Shown: positions 1 to 8,980 of the stretch, piece by piece
Numbering within the stretch: position 1 is the first letter of the stretch
Layout: the number at the start of each line of letters is the position of its first letter
Assembly: GCA_008704415.1 (NCBI GenBank)
Contig: VXIS01000543.1
Coordinates: 1 to 19,107 of the forward strand
Length of the DNA stretch: 19,107 bases
Reading direction: 5' to 3'
Source: Sphaerosporella brunnea
Taxonomy: Eukaryota > Ascomycota > Pezizomycetes > Pezizales > Pyronemataceae
Translations under genes and position numbers: made by a program
Notes under the pieces: generated by a model
Told to the model about the DNA's origin: nothing
What the model saw: the letters and a program-made list of their open reading frames with translations, nothing else
The model's database searches: none

Positions 1-1065
1 GGGCCAGGTGGTGAAGTGGCAGCCGAGGGCGAGCATGATGTTCACGAGGATTGGAGTGCAGTAGTCGATGCGGCGAGGATCGGACGCTTGTCTGCCGCGG
101 AAAAACTCCTTGTAGAAGAGGTCTTGGAGAGGGTGGTGAAGAAAGGATAGTGGTAGGTGAAGTAGAGTGTCTGTACCCGTCAGCAGGCACACCGTCGCAG
201 GTGCAGGAGGAGAAGCAGCAGTACTATCAGGTGCAATATCAGGTCTTTGTCCTGGGTGACGTTGGTCCACGAAAGGACCGGCATGTCTTGTCGCTGGGTT
301 CGAAACGCGCGGCCAAGGTCTTCGTCGCCCGAGTACTGGGTGGCGGCAGCAGCATCAGGTTCGACGTGGCGCCGATGAACCGCACCTGGCCCTCCTCCAG
401 CCGCAACGCGCCCAACTTCCCGCTCAGCTCGGCCTCCAGCGACGCGGGCATGCCGTACCCGTCTTCGCCGGCCCAGATGCTGCTCTGGCTGGCGGGGGAG
501 TCGCCGTCGGCGGGTTGGTCGCTTCCGTGGCGATGCCTCGGCGATCTGCTGTACTGCTCTCTCCGCGATCGCGTGTTCGGCCACGTTGCCCTCGAGCGTA
601 ATCTGCAGCTGCGATCTCTCTGACAGTATCGAAGACCTTGTCCTCGGGATACTGTGCGTGGTCGGTCAGCGCCCTCCCGCCGCCAATTTGGAAAGGGGGG
701 GGGGGGGTCAAAAAGAGAATTGCTCGCGTTCAGAATGGCCTCGATCAGGTCTGCAGCGTCCCGTTCTGCGTCTTGAGTGTTGTCGATGTCCTTCTTGTAC
801 ACGCCCTTCCGGCGATGGTCCGAATTCAGGTCATACACGCACTCGGTGTGGTAGACGCTGGCGCAGGCGGCACAGCTCGGCGTGTTCCCGTCGCACTTCG
901 ACTTCCGGCGGCGACACGCGATGCACGCGCTGGACACCGCAGCGGCGTTTTGTCGGGCGCGACGCAGCGCCGGTGGTTATGGTGGGCGGGGGCGGACGGC
1001 GCCGGAAGGCGGCGCGGCGGCGAGGGCGTGCTTGCGGCGGTAGACGATGGCAGTGGTGCCTCCAT
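1..1065 (-). pseudogene. Truncated, frameshifted copy of the Zn2Cys6 factor (left arm)
   Basis: This is the left-arm counterpart of the factor at 8981-11551. The start codon is at 1065-1063 and the Zn2Cys6 motif is still readable (SACIACRRRKSKC followed by CAACASVYHTEC). The copy is cut by the window start at about residue 309 of the intact protein, inside exon 3. Indels break the proline-rich N-terminus, the linker after KKDIDN (two changes that offset each other), the acidic helix after the poly(C) tract, and the region around the second intron. The first-intron donor reads GCGAGC instead of GCGAGT. The copy also lacks the 412 bp that in the right arm form the proximal promoter and 5' leader. 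It cannot encode a working protein as written. Either it is a real pseudogene or the indels are uncorrected sequencing errors at a contig end. Confidence 0.85.
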
Positions 1066-1085
1066 GCGCGCGCGGTGCGAGTAGC

Positions 1086-1469
1086 CGTGATGCTCGGCGA
1101 GGGGTCCGAGCTTCGGCTGGCTGTCGGTTGCTGACCAGGCCCGCAAATCGCACCAGACCCGCTCGCCTGCCCCCCCAAGCTTGCAACCCCACGCCACGTT
1201 CGCGATCTGTTTGCTTTGCCGTGCTGATCTGCGATGTTGGATCATCTGCTCGGCGATGTGGGCGCGCCGCGACTCTGGGAATCTCGCCCGGGCTGGCAAA
1301 CAGCCCGAACAGATAAATGCAAATCGACGTGGCCGGGCCGATTCTGGATTCCCGACGGGTTCGCATTGCCGGTGGATCCGGTATCCATTCACTGCTCGCG
1401 AGCTCTAGAGCTCCCGCTCCCGAAAACTGCACTTTCCACGCCCATCCGTGACGGCAACGCGCCGGTCTA
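1086..1469. other. Divergent intergenic region, left arm
   Basis: This stretch lies between the factor pseudogene (minus strand) and the hypothetical gene (plus strand). It mirrors 8165-8548 and looks identical to it in the frames compared. It contains the perfect 14-bp palindrome GAGCTCTAGAGCTC (mirror at 8221-8234). I see no coding sequence; the open frames here have no gene-like features. Confidence 0.5.
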
Positions 1470-2326
1470 GTGTCGGCTTCCGAGACGCAAACACCCGTTT
1501 CCGACGCTCTCGCTGCTTCATCACCTTTCCTCCGGATGCAGAATCAGTGGCATATGTCCGCCGCCCCATCAGTCCTGACGATACATGTATCGACGAAGCC
1601 AGCAGACCGAGCCCTCCTCGCTATTGCAGACTACATGCGCCATAAAAACGCAACACCAGATTTCCCTCCGGGGACGAATTCACGTTGGTACACCTTTTTG
1701 CTCCACGTGCGATTGGGATCTATGAAGGCCCAACCGGGAGGCCACACGCTAAAAGAGCTTGCAACGATAGGGACTGCGCGTCATCATGGCGCCATAGGCA
1801 CGTGGAAGAGACAAGACAGTTCATGACTTCATGTGGGAGGCGGGCATCACATGCAATGAAATAAGCCGCAAGTGGCCTGCTCTGTGACGACGAAGACGGG
1901 AGCCAATATATCGGGAAATGGACCGAACGTGGATGGAGCAGCTGGATACTTGCCGCAATTCAAACCTCCCGACGGATACACCGTCATCCAATACGGAGGC
2001 CTCGTCTTCTTCCGCAGGCCATACCCTTCTGCCCGGACTATCCGTCATCGGGAACAACTACCACTCCGCGAGAAGTAGCTTCCCTGCATTCGCGGCTCTG
2101 GACATGCACGGCGCTTGCAAAAGCAGCGGACAAAAAGACGGAGGACACCACGGCGAAAAACTTAACTGCAGAGAATAAGATCCAGGCGGACCACACGACG
2201 GAGATAAATTCGATGAGTGATGACCAGGCAAAGGGTAATGGAGATCCGGTTACGACAGACCTTTTTGCCGCTGGCTTGTTTCACATCACCATCTGCCCTG
2301 TGAACGAGGCGCCGAGGTGTGTTTGA
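1470..2326 (+). pseudogene. Broken hypothetical gene, left-arm copy
   Basis: This is the mirror copy of the gene described at 7311-8164, with the same breaks. It differs in about 1510-1600, where the left arm has extra bases and substitutions that garble the residues between LAAS and SVLTI. The in-frame ATG is at 1554. From 1600 onward it reads the same as the right copy: first frame to the stop at 1824-1826, second frame containing CNEISRKW to a stop near 1885, third frame ending at 2324-2326. The function is unknown. Confidence 0.45.
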
Positions 2327-2681
2327 TTCGCCCAGGCGGCAAAAAAGCTCAGAAGTCGAGCACTCGACGTCAGCCGGCCGTTGCTTATCTGAGCTGAAAG
2401 ATGCGCCATCATCGAGCCAGCCGACAGATCCTCCGGGGGCCATAACGCTGGACAAGAAACCGCGTCTCTGTGTTTTTACCTCCTTGCTCCTGCGGCGTAT
2501 ACAGGCGGCAGAGCTGAAGGGGCTATGCTTAAGGCTGGAAAAGGTGAATAGGCGGAAGCAAATCTCCCTTTTCTGCGCTTGGGTTGGTGGGTCTGGCAAA
2601 GGAGACTACTTATGGTGAGTCTGGCTGATCTAGTTACCGAATTCTTCGACTTGGACAAAAGTCACTGGAATATTCTTGTTT

Positions 2682-2713
<32 letters not shown>

Positions 2714-3236
2714 CTGGCCTTCAACACACAATCTAACTTTCAGCTTTCGAATTTCCCACCGCCCAAATGCAGTACCAACACTGGTCAAGAAAAACCTTCC
2801 GCTAGCCACAACGTCGTCGATCTTTTGCCGCATACGACGACACCGCAGATCCGTCGCAACACAAGGTCCAAGAAATACCGTTTTCGCCACTGAACGGGAT
2901 ACTGGCATCGGATTGACAGCTGGGGGTAGCCGTGCACGTGGTTTTTGTTGTGGCTTCCTTCCACATTCACACATAGCTAGTAAATCGTTTAACCCAGTTC
3001 CTCTTCCTCCTTGCTGTTCCCGTGACCCTATAGAGAAGTGGTCAATGAGGAGAAAATAGACCTACCGACTTCTCAAGAAGCAAGGTTCATCAGTATATGT
3101 GGGGGCGGCCCGATAAAGATGCTAGAAACGGAGACCCGAGCTTGTCAAAACCAGGGTTCGGCATGAGAAAGCCGAGGCCGGCAGGGATAAAATCCTTTCC
3201 TAGCGCAAAACCCCGATCCGATCGCTGTTTCTTCGG
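2327..3236. other. Left-arm region with T30 tract and no certain gene
   Basis: This region mirrors 6402-7310. It contains a run of 30 T at 2684-2713 (29 A in the other arm). A 99-codon frame at 2319-2618 has only a GTG start, and a minus-strand ATG frame from 2974 runs into the homopolymer and becomes poly-lysine. Neither resembles a known family. The homopolymer could be the tail of an old retroposed sequence, but I see no target-site duplication. Confidence 0.4.
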
Positions 3237-4168
3237 CTCTATCCCCCGCAGTGTCAATAGTGCCGAAAAGGCATACACCTCGCTTAAGGTGAATTACTAA
3301 GACCGACTGCTATTTTTGGGTGGCGAGTGATATCAAAAGCATGCGTGCGACCTCCCTATGTCCGGGGAGCCTGCAACTCGCGTTCAAGAGGGGACTTCAA
3401 GTCTGCATCAAAGTCGGTCGGTAGCCGTACATCTTCTTTTGCGAGGCCATCATTCACCACTGGGTCGTATTCAATCTCCTCTTGCTCCTCCGCCTCCTCA
3501 TCGTGGCCCGCTACTTGCTCTTCCACATTTGGTCGCCTGTCCTTCCCCGCTGCGAAGCTTGCTTGTTGGACCTCCTTTCCTGTTTTTTTCTACTCGCTTC
3601 ATTGACCGCTGCCGGCACAACATTGTTTACTGCTTGCGGTCCAAAACCGAAGGCTTTCTTGACCTGCTTTCAGGCCTGCGTGCTCTTTTCCTTATCTTGG
3701 ACCGTAGCTACGTTTTCTTGGGCAACAATAATGGGCTGCCCACACTCGCATATGCTGACTCTTCCACTAACCGTGTCGGTTGTGGGCGGACCTTCTGCCT
3801 TGCGCTTTCGCGGCCGCAAGACTGGTGACATACTAAGTAGCGGTGGGTGGCAACACCAAGAATGGTGAGGGTAGCGATGCTTCCAACGGATCAAGAATCG
3901 TTGAGACTGCCCATCCGGCGGCGGGCTCTTACCAGTCGCGTTGCACGGGCGCTGAACAAGCGCGGCACGATCTTACTCTAGAGCGCGTCGAACTTCGGGA
4001 GGAGAGAGCCGGTCGAATGGTTAAACGGGGGTAGTGGGTTGTGGCGGGCGTCGCTCACTCACAGATGAGGTTGAACGAGCCAATGACATGCACGCATGTG
4101 ATTTCGGTCCCTTCACCTTAAGCGAAGTGTATGCCTTTTCGGCACTATTGACACTGCGGGGGATAGAG
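3237..4168. mobile_element. 932-bp TIR element, left-arm copy
   Basis: The element is bounded by 57-bp terminal inverted repeats at 3237-3293 and 4112-4168 that differ at one base. A TA dinucleotide sits just inside each end (3240-3241 and 4164-4165). If this is a TA target duplication, as in Tc1/mariner elements, the element proper is 3242-4163 and starts TCCCCCGCAG; the outer CTC and GAG would then be flank. No transposase is recognisable, so it is probably non-autonomous. It carries the minus-strand broken frame at 3356-3831. A second copy in mirror orientation lies at 5470-6401. Confidence 0.7.
3356..3831 (-). pseudogene. Broken acidic/basic reading frame inside the TIR element (left)
   Basis: This is the mirror copy of the frame at 5807-6282, with the same start, the same internal stop and the same frame change. 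The function is unknown; see the right-arm entry for the residues that can be read. Confidence 0.35.
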
Positions 4169-4419
4169 AGGACCCCCTCCTATCGCTCTCCTTTAGATAC
4201 CCGACCGGCCTCTATAGACTCGCGGGAAGTTCTCCACTGCCGAAGCATGTGGTTACCTAGGCACTAGGCACATATTTCACACCGCAGAAAAAAAAGCCCA
4301 GTATTGTTGGTAATGTGTAAAAAAACCCTTAACAAATTGGCATTGCGACGGTAATCTTTTGCAGAAAACCATACCCAAGCTCAAGCTTAGCCCAGGAGCA
4401 AGGAATATCACAATCAAAG

Positions 4420-4434
4420 CCCCCCCCCCCCCCC
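4420..4434. repeat. Poly(C) tract, C15
   Basis: This is a run of 15 C; the matching run in the right arm (5205-5218) is 14 G. It is one of two positions where the otherwise identical inner arms differ. A second tract of 13 C lies at 4506-4518, mirrored by 13 G. Confidence 0.9.
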
Positions 4435-4551
4435 GATAAGAACACAAGGAAACCACCCTCGCCCCTAAGCCGTGTCTTCCTCCCGTGAGCCTTCGCTAAG
4501 TCTCTCCCCCCCCCCCCCAAAAACCCACCGGGTTCGAAATAGTTGAACCTT

Positions 4552-4605
4552 GAGGAGATCGTGAGGGGGCGTATCCCTGAGGAGATCATGAGGGGGCGTA
4601 TCCCT
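4552..4605 (+). repeat. 27-bp tandem duplication, left arm
   Basis: Two head-to-tail copies (4552-4578 and 4579-4605) begin GAGGAGATC and end GCGTATCCCT, differing at one base (GTG against ATG). The mirror lies at 5034-5087. It is in the non-coding central region 4169-4803, where I see no gene. Confidence 0.9.
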
Positions 4606-4803
4606 GCGTCCGACCCCGATGGATTACCGTGGGTACGTAGTTGCCAGGAGCGGTGTTGATGTTGGGGTGATGGTTGCCGGGGCCCAGTTTTCGTGCAGTA
4701 GTCTGGATACACCAGCCTAGACCCAAACCCAGATTTGCTTGGCCCTGCCCACTCACCACTCATAGCCGGGGTTGCGGATAGCAGCTTGGGGGAATATTGG
4801 GGG

Positions 4804-4835
4804 ATGGCGAGCTCCGGCTTTCGGAGCAGGGGAAC
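4804..4835. other. Spacer at the palindrome centre with a small hairpin
   Basis: These 32 nt separate the two arms and are not repeated elsewhere in the window. Inside them GCTCCG (4811-4816) pairs with CGGAGC (4822-4827) around a 5-nt loop, so the two-fold axis of the whole structure falls on a mini-hairpin. The arms reach it through matching runs of G (4799-4803) and C (4836-4840). I do not recognise a sequencing adapter in the spacer. Confidence 0.85.
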
Positions 4836-5033
4836 CCCCCAATATTCCCCCAAGCTGCTATCCGCAACCCCGGCTATGAGTGGTGAGTGGGCAGGGCCAA
4901 GCAAATCTGGGTTTGGGTCTAGGCTGGTGTATCCAGACTACTGCACGAAAACTGGGCCCCGGCAACCATCACCCCAACATCAACACCGCTCCTGGCAACT
5001 ACGTACCCACGGTAATCCATCGGGGTCGGACGC

Positions 5034-5087
5034 AGGGATACGCCCCCTCATGATCTCCTCAGGGATACGCCCCCTCACGATCTCCTC
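5034..5087 (-). repeat. 27-bp tandem duplication, right arm
   Basis: This is the mirror of 4552-4605. It is in the central non-coding stretch 4836-5469, which holds poly(G) tracts of 13 and 14 and no recognisable gene. Open frames that cross the palindrome centre here are by-products of the symmetry. Confidence 0.9.
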
Positions 5088-5469
5088 AAGGTTCAACTAT
5101 TTCGAACCCGGTGGGTTTTTGGGGGGGGGGGGGAGAGACTTAGCGAAGGCTCACGGGAGGAAGACACGGCTTAGGGGCGAGGGTGGTTTCCTTGTGTTCT
5201 TATCGGGGGGGGGGGGGGCTTTGATTGTGATATTCCTTGCTCCTGGGCTAAGCTTGAGCTTGGGTATGGTTTTCTGCAAAAGATTACCGTCGCAATGCCA
5301 ATTTGTTAAGGGTTTTTTTACACATTACCAACAATACTGGGCTTTTTTTTCTGCGGTGTGAAATATGTGCCTAGTGCCTAGGTAACCACATGCTTCGGCA
5401 GTGGAGAACTTCCCGCGAGTCTATAGAGGCCGGTCGGGTATCTAAAGGAGAGCGATAGGAGGGGGTCCT

Positions 5470-6401
5470 CTCTATCCCCCGCAGTGTCAATAGTGCCGAA
5501 AAGGCATACACTTCGCTTAAGGTGAAGGGACCGAAATCACATGCGTGCATGTCATTGGCTCGTTCAACCTCATCTGTGAGTGAGCGACGCCCGCCACAAC
5601 CCACTACCCCCGTTTAACCATTCGACCGGCTCTCTCCTCCCGAAGTTCGACGCGCTCTAGAGTAAGATCGTGCCGCGCTTGTTCAGCGCCCGTGCAACGC
5701 GACTGGTAAGAGCCCGCCGCCGGATGGGCAGTCTCAACGATTCTTGATCCGTTGGAAGCATCGCTACCCTCACCATTCTTGGTGTTGCCACCCACCGCTA
5801 CTTAGTATGTCACCAGTCTTGCGGCCGCGAAAGCGCAAGGCAGAAGGTCCGCCCACAACCGACACGGTTAGTGGAAGAGTCAGCATATGCGAGTGTGGGC
5901 AGCCCATTATTGTTGCCCAAGAAAACGTAGCTACGGTCCAAGATAAGGAAAAGAGCACGCAGGCCTGAAAGCAGGTCAAGAAAGCCTTCGGTTTTGGACC
6001 GCAAGCAGTAAACAATGTTGTGCCGGCAGCGGTCAATGAAGCGAGTAGAAAAAAACAGGAAAGGAGGTCCAACAAGCAAGCTTCGCAGCGGGGAAGGACA
6101 GGCGACCAAATGTGGAAGAGCAAGTAGCGGGCCACGATGAGGAGGCGGAGGAGCAAGAGGAGATTGAATACGACCCAGTGGTGAATGATGGCCTCGCAAA
6201 AGAAGATGTACGGCTACCGACCGACTTTGATGCAGACTTGAAGTCCCCTCTTGAACGCGAGTTGCAGGCTCCCCGGACATAGGGAGGTCGCACGCATGCT
6301 TTTGATATCACTCGCCACCCAAAAATAGCAGTCGGTCTTAGTAATTCACCTTAAGCGAGGTGTATGCCTTTTCGGCACTATTGACACTGCGGGGGATAGA
6401 G
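5470..6401. mobile_element. 932-bp TIR element, right-arm copy
   Basis: The terminal inverted repeats are at 5470-5526 and 6345-6401, identical to those of the left-arm copy, with the same inner TA dinucleotides. With the copy at 3237-4168 this puts two elements in inverted orientation on either side of a 1.3-kb palindromic core (4169-5469). The ends carry no transposase-like frame. The interior reads like a gene remnant (5807-6282) rather than a typical short MITE. Confidence 0.7.
5807..6282 (+). pseudogene. Broken reading frame inside the TIR element (right)
   Basis: An ATG at 5807 opens a 53-codon frame starting MSPVLRPRKRKAEG and containing SICECGQPIIVAQENV, closed by TGA just after STQA (about 5966-5968). 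Read past that stop, the frame continues as KQVKKAFGFGPQAVNNVVPA. A one-base shift at the A-run near 6050 then leads into an acidic tail, with EEAEEQEEIEYDPVV and finally LERELQAPRT, before the TAG at 6280-6282. The basic N-terminus and acidic C-terminus look like real protein composition, so I read it as a decayed gene carried by the element. I do not recognise the family. A splice event could remove the internal stop, but no good donor and acceptor pair stands out. Confidence 0.4.
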
Positions 6402-6924
6402 CCGAAGAAACAGCGATCGGATCGGGGTTTTGCGCTAGGAAAGGATTTTATCCCTGCCGGCCTCGGCTTTCTCATGCCGAACCCTGGTTTTGACAAGCTC
6501 GGGTCTCCGTTTCTAGCATCTTTATCGGGCCGCCCCCACATATACTGATGAACCTTGCTTCTTGAGAAGTCGGTAGGTCTATTTTCTCCTCATTGACCAC
6601 TTCTCTATAGGGTCACGGGAACAGCAAGGAGGAAGAGGAACTGGGTTAAACGATTTACTAGCTATGTGTGAATGTGGAAGGAAGCCACAACAAAAACCAC
6701 GTGCACGGCTACCCCCAGCTGTCAATCCGATGCCAGTATCCCGTTCAGTGGCGAAAACGGTATTTCTTGGACCTTGTGTTGCGACGGATCTGCGGTGTCG
6801 TCGTATGCGGCAAAAGATCGACGACGTTGTGGCTAGCGGAAGGTTTTTCTTGACCAGTGTTGGTACTGCATTTGGGCGGTGGGAAATTCGAAAGCTGAAA
6901 GTTAGATTGTGTGTTGAAGGCCAG

Positions 6925-6955
<31 letters not shown>

Positions 6956-7310
6956 AAACAAGAATATTCCAGTGACTTTTGTCCAAGTCGAAGAATTCGG
7001 TAACTAGATCAGCCAGACTCACCATAAGTAGTCTCCTTTGCCAGACCCACCAACCCAAGCGCAGAAAAGGGAGATTTGCTTCCGCCTATTCACCTTTTCC
7101 AGCCTTAAGCATAGCCCCTTCAGCTCTGCCGCCTGTATACGCCGCAGGAGCAAGGAGGTAAAAACACAGAGACGCGGTTTCTTGTCCAGCGTTATGGCCC
7201 CCGGAGGATCTGTCGGCTGGCTCGATGATGGCGCATCTTTCAGCTCAGATAAGCAACGGCCGGCTGACGTCGAGTGCTCGACTTCTGAGCTTTTTTGCCG
7301 CCTGGGCGAA
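6402..7310. other. Right-arm region with A29 tract and no certain gene
   Basis: This region mirrors 2327-3236. An ATG frame at 6664-6975 begins MCECGRKPQQKPRARLPP and runs straight into the 29-nt A tract (6925-6953), so its end is poly-lysine. The first half has plausible composition, but a homopolymer end makes it doubtful as a gene. A CECG tetrapeptide also occurs in the TIR-element frame nearby, probably by chance. Confidence 0.35.
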
Positions 7311-8164
7311 TCAAACACACCTCGGCGCCTCGTTCACAGGGCAGATGGTGATGTGAAACAAGCCAGCGGCAAAAAGGTCTGTCGTAACCGGATCTCCATT
7401 ACCCTTTGCCTGGTCATCACTCATCGAATTTATCTCCGTCGTGTGGTCCGCCTGGATCTTATTCTCTGCAGTTAAGTTTTTCGCCGTGGTGTCCTCCGTC
7501 TTTTTGTCCGCTGCTTTTGCAAGCGCCGTGCATGTCCAGAGCCGCGAATGCAGGGAAGCTACTTCTCGCGGAGTGGTAGTTGTTCCCGATGACGGATAGT
7601 CCGGGCAGAAGGGTATGGCCTGCGGAAGAAGACGAGGCCTCCGTATTGGATGACGGTGTATCCGTCGGGAGGTTTGAATTGCGGCAAGTATCCAGCTGCT
7701 CCATCCACGTTCGGTCCATTTCCCGATATATTGGCTCCCGTCTTCGTCGTCACAGAGCAGGCCACTTGCGGCTTATTTCATTGCATGTGATGCCCGCCTC
7801 CCACATGAAGTCATGAACTGTCTTGTCTCTTCCACGTGCCTATGGCGCCATGATGACGCGCAGTCCCTATCGTTGCAAGCTCTTTTAGCGTGTGGCCTCC
7901 CGGTTGGGCCTTCATAGATCCCAATCGCACGTGGAGCAAAAAGGTGTACCAACGTGAATTCGTCCCCGGAGGGAAATCTGGTGTTGCGTTTTTATGGCGC
8001 ATGTAGTCTGCAATAGCGAGGAGGGCTCGGTCTGCTGGCTTCGTCGATACCTGTATCGTCAGGACTGATGGGGCGTCGGACATTGCCACTGATTCTGCAT
8101 CGGAGAAAGGTGTGGAAGCAGCGAGAGCGTCGGAAACGGGTGTTTGCGTCTCGGAAGCCGACAC
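7311..8164 (-). pseudogene. Broken hypothetical gene with a relative at 12.8-13.4 kb
   Basis: Three consecutive frames on the minus strand read like one protein. The first is open from about 8164 with no ATG until 8083 (MSDAPSVLTIQVSTKPADR) and runs through LKELATIGTA to a stop at 7811-7813. The second overlaps it and contains VHDFMWEAGITCNEISRKW. The third continues as CDDEDGSQYIGKWTERGW, followed by a lysine-, threonine- and aspartate-rich tail, to a stop at 7311-7313. The CNEISRKW segment and the KxxxGxxxLxxLAxxxTA segment recur at 12825-13447 with mostly third-position differences, which indicates past coding selection. An alternative 54-nt intron at mirror position 1819-1872 would splice out CNEISRKW and give another frame; I prefer the frameshift reading. 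The function is unknown; it may belong to a mobile element. It is divergent from the factor gene, about 0.8 kb away. Confidence 0.45.
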
Positions 8165-8980
8165 TAGACCGGCGCGTTGCCGTCACGGATGGGCGTGGAA
8201 AGTGCAGTTTTCGGGAGCGGGAGCTCTAGAGCTCGCGAGCAGTGAATGGATACCGGATCCACCGGCAATGCGAACCCGTCGGGAATCCAGAATCGGCCCG
8301 GCCACGTCGATTTGCATTTATCTGTTCGGGCTGTTTGCCAGCCCGGGCGAGATTCCCAGAGTCGCGGCGCGCCCACATCGCCGAGCAGATGATCCAACAT
8401 CGCAGATCAGCACGGCAAAGCAAACAGATCGCGAACGTGGCGTGGGGTTGCAAGCTTGGGGGGGCAGGCGAGCGGGTCTGGTGCGATTTGCGGGCCTGGT
8501 CAGCAACCGACAGCCAGCCGAAGCTCGGACCCCTCGCCGAGCATCACGTGCGCCGCCGCATGACGCGGGGCTGGGCCGGACTGGCCAGCGCGCGGCTGCT
8601 TCGTCATCCATCGATGGCGCTGGCAGCCGCGGCAGAGCGAGAGCGAGCTGCACGTTCCCCACGCCGAGCCGTGTCTGCCCCCCACGGCGCCGCGGCGAAG
8701 AAGCCGCGCATCGACGCAAATCCCGCCCCCGCCCCCCCCCCCCGAGCAAAAACACTCGACCATTGCGTGTCCAGCGTGTCCGATATCCGGCGTCTGCCCG
8801 CCCGTGCAAACTCGACCCACTGCGCACCTCTCCTCGCGCGAGAGAAAAGCAAGCCCCCCCCCCCTCACACACAACAAAACGCGAAACAAGCGACTGAACA
8901 AGCAACAAAACAACCCCCCCCCCTCGCGCTGCTTCTTGCCGCTGATCACCCATTGCCGCTGCTACTCGCACCGCGCGCGC
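8165..8980 (+). promoter_or_regulatory. Promoter and 5' leader region of the factor gene
   Basis: These 816 bp lie between the broken minus-strand gene and the ATG at 8981. Bases 8549-8960 exist only in the right arm. The last 130 bases before the ATG are rich in C, A and ACAA-type sequence with few G, typical of fungal 5' leaders, and include C-runs of 10 or more near 8855 and 8917 and another near 8735. The two long open frames that cross this region have GC-rich, low-complexity translations and I take them as chance. No TATA box is obvious. The start of transcription is inferred, not seen. Confidence 0.5.

Larger units (their letters stand above)
1..4803 (+). repeat. Left arm of giant inverted repeat
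   Basis: This arm is the reverse complement of the right arm (4836-10039). Mirrored positions sum to 9639 at the centre, 9638 beyond the poly(C) tract near 4420, 9637 beyond the poly(T) tract near 2684, 9634 near 1200-1470, and about 10040-10046 in the outermost kilobase. The last jump is a 412-bp block missing here, at the junction 1085/1086. From about 1600 to 4803 every reading frame I compared is identical in both arms; the only differences I saw are homopolymer lengths (C15 against C14, T30 against A29). Bases 1-1085 and about 1510-1600 carry many single-base indels and some substitutions relative to the right arm, while 1109-1500 again looks identical, so the damage is patchy. Confidence 0.97.

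Noticed and set aside
2684..2713. T30/A29 tract as a telomere or a retroposon tail
   Set aside because: It is a pure homopolymer, not a telomere repeat, and no target-site duplication or element body could be defined.
3843..4034. A 63-codon frame inside the TIR element opposite the broken gene (and its mirror at 5604-5795)
   Set aside because: It has only a GTG start and no features, and overlaps the 5' flank of a better candidate on the other strand.
4329..5361. Two long open frames (191 and 208 codons) crossing the palindrome centre on opposite strands
   Set aside because: They are mirror images created by the inverted symmetry, run through poly(C/G) tracts and tandem repeats, and have no family features.
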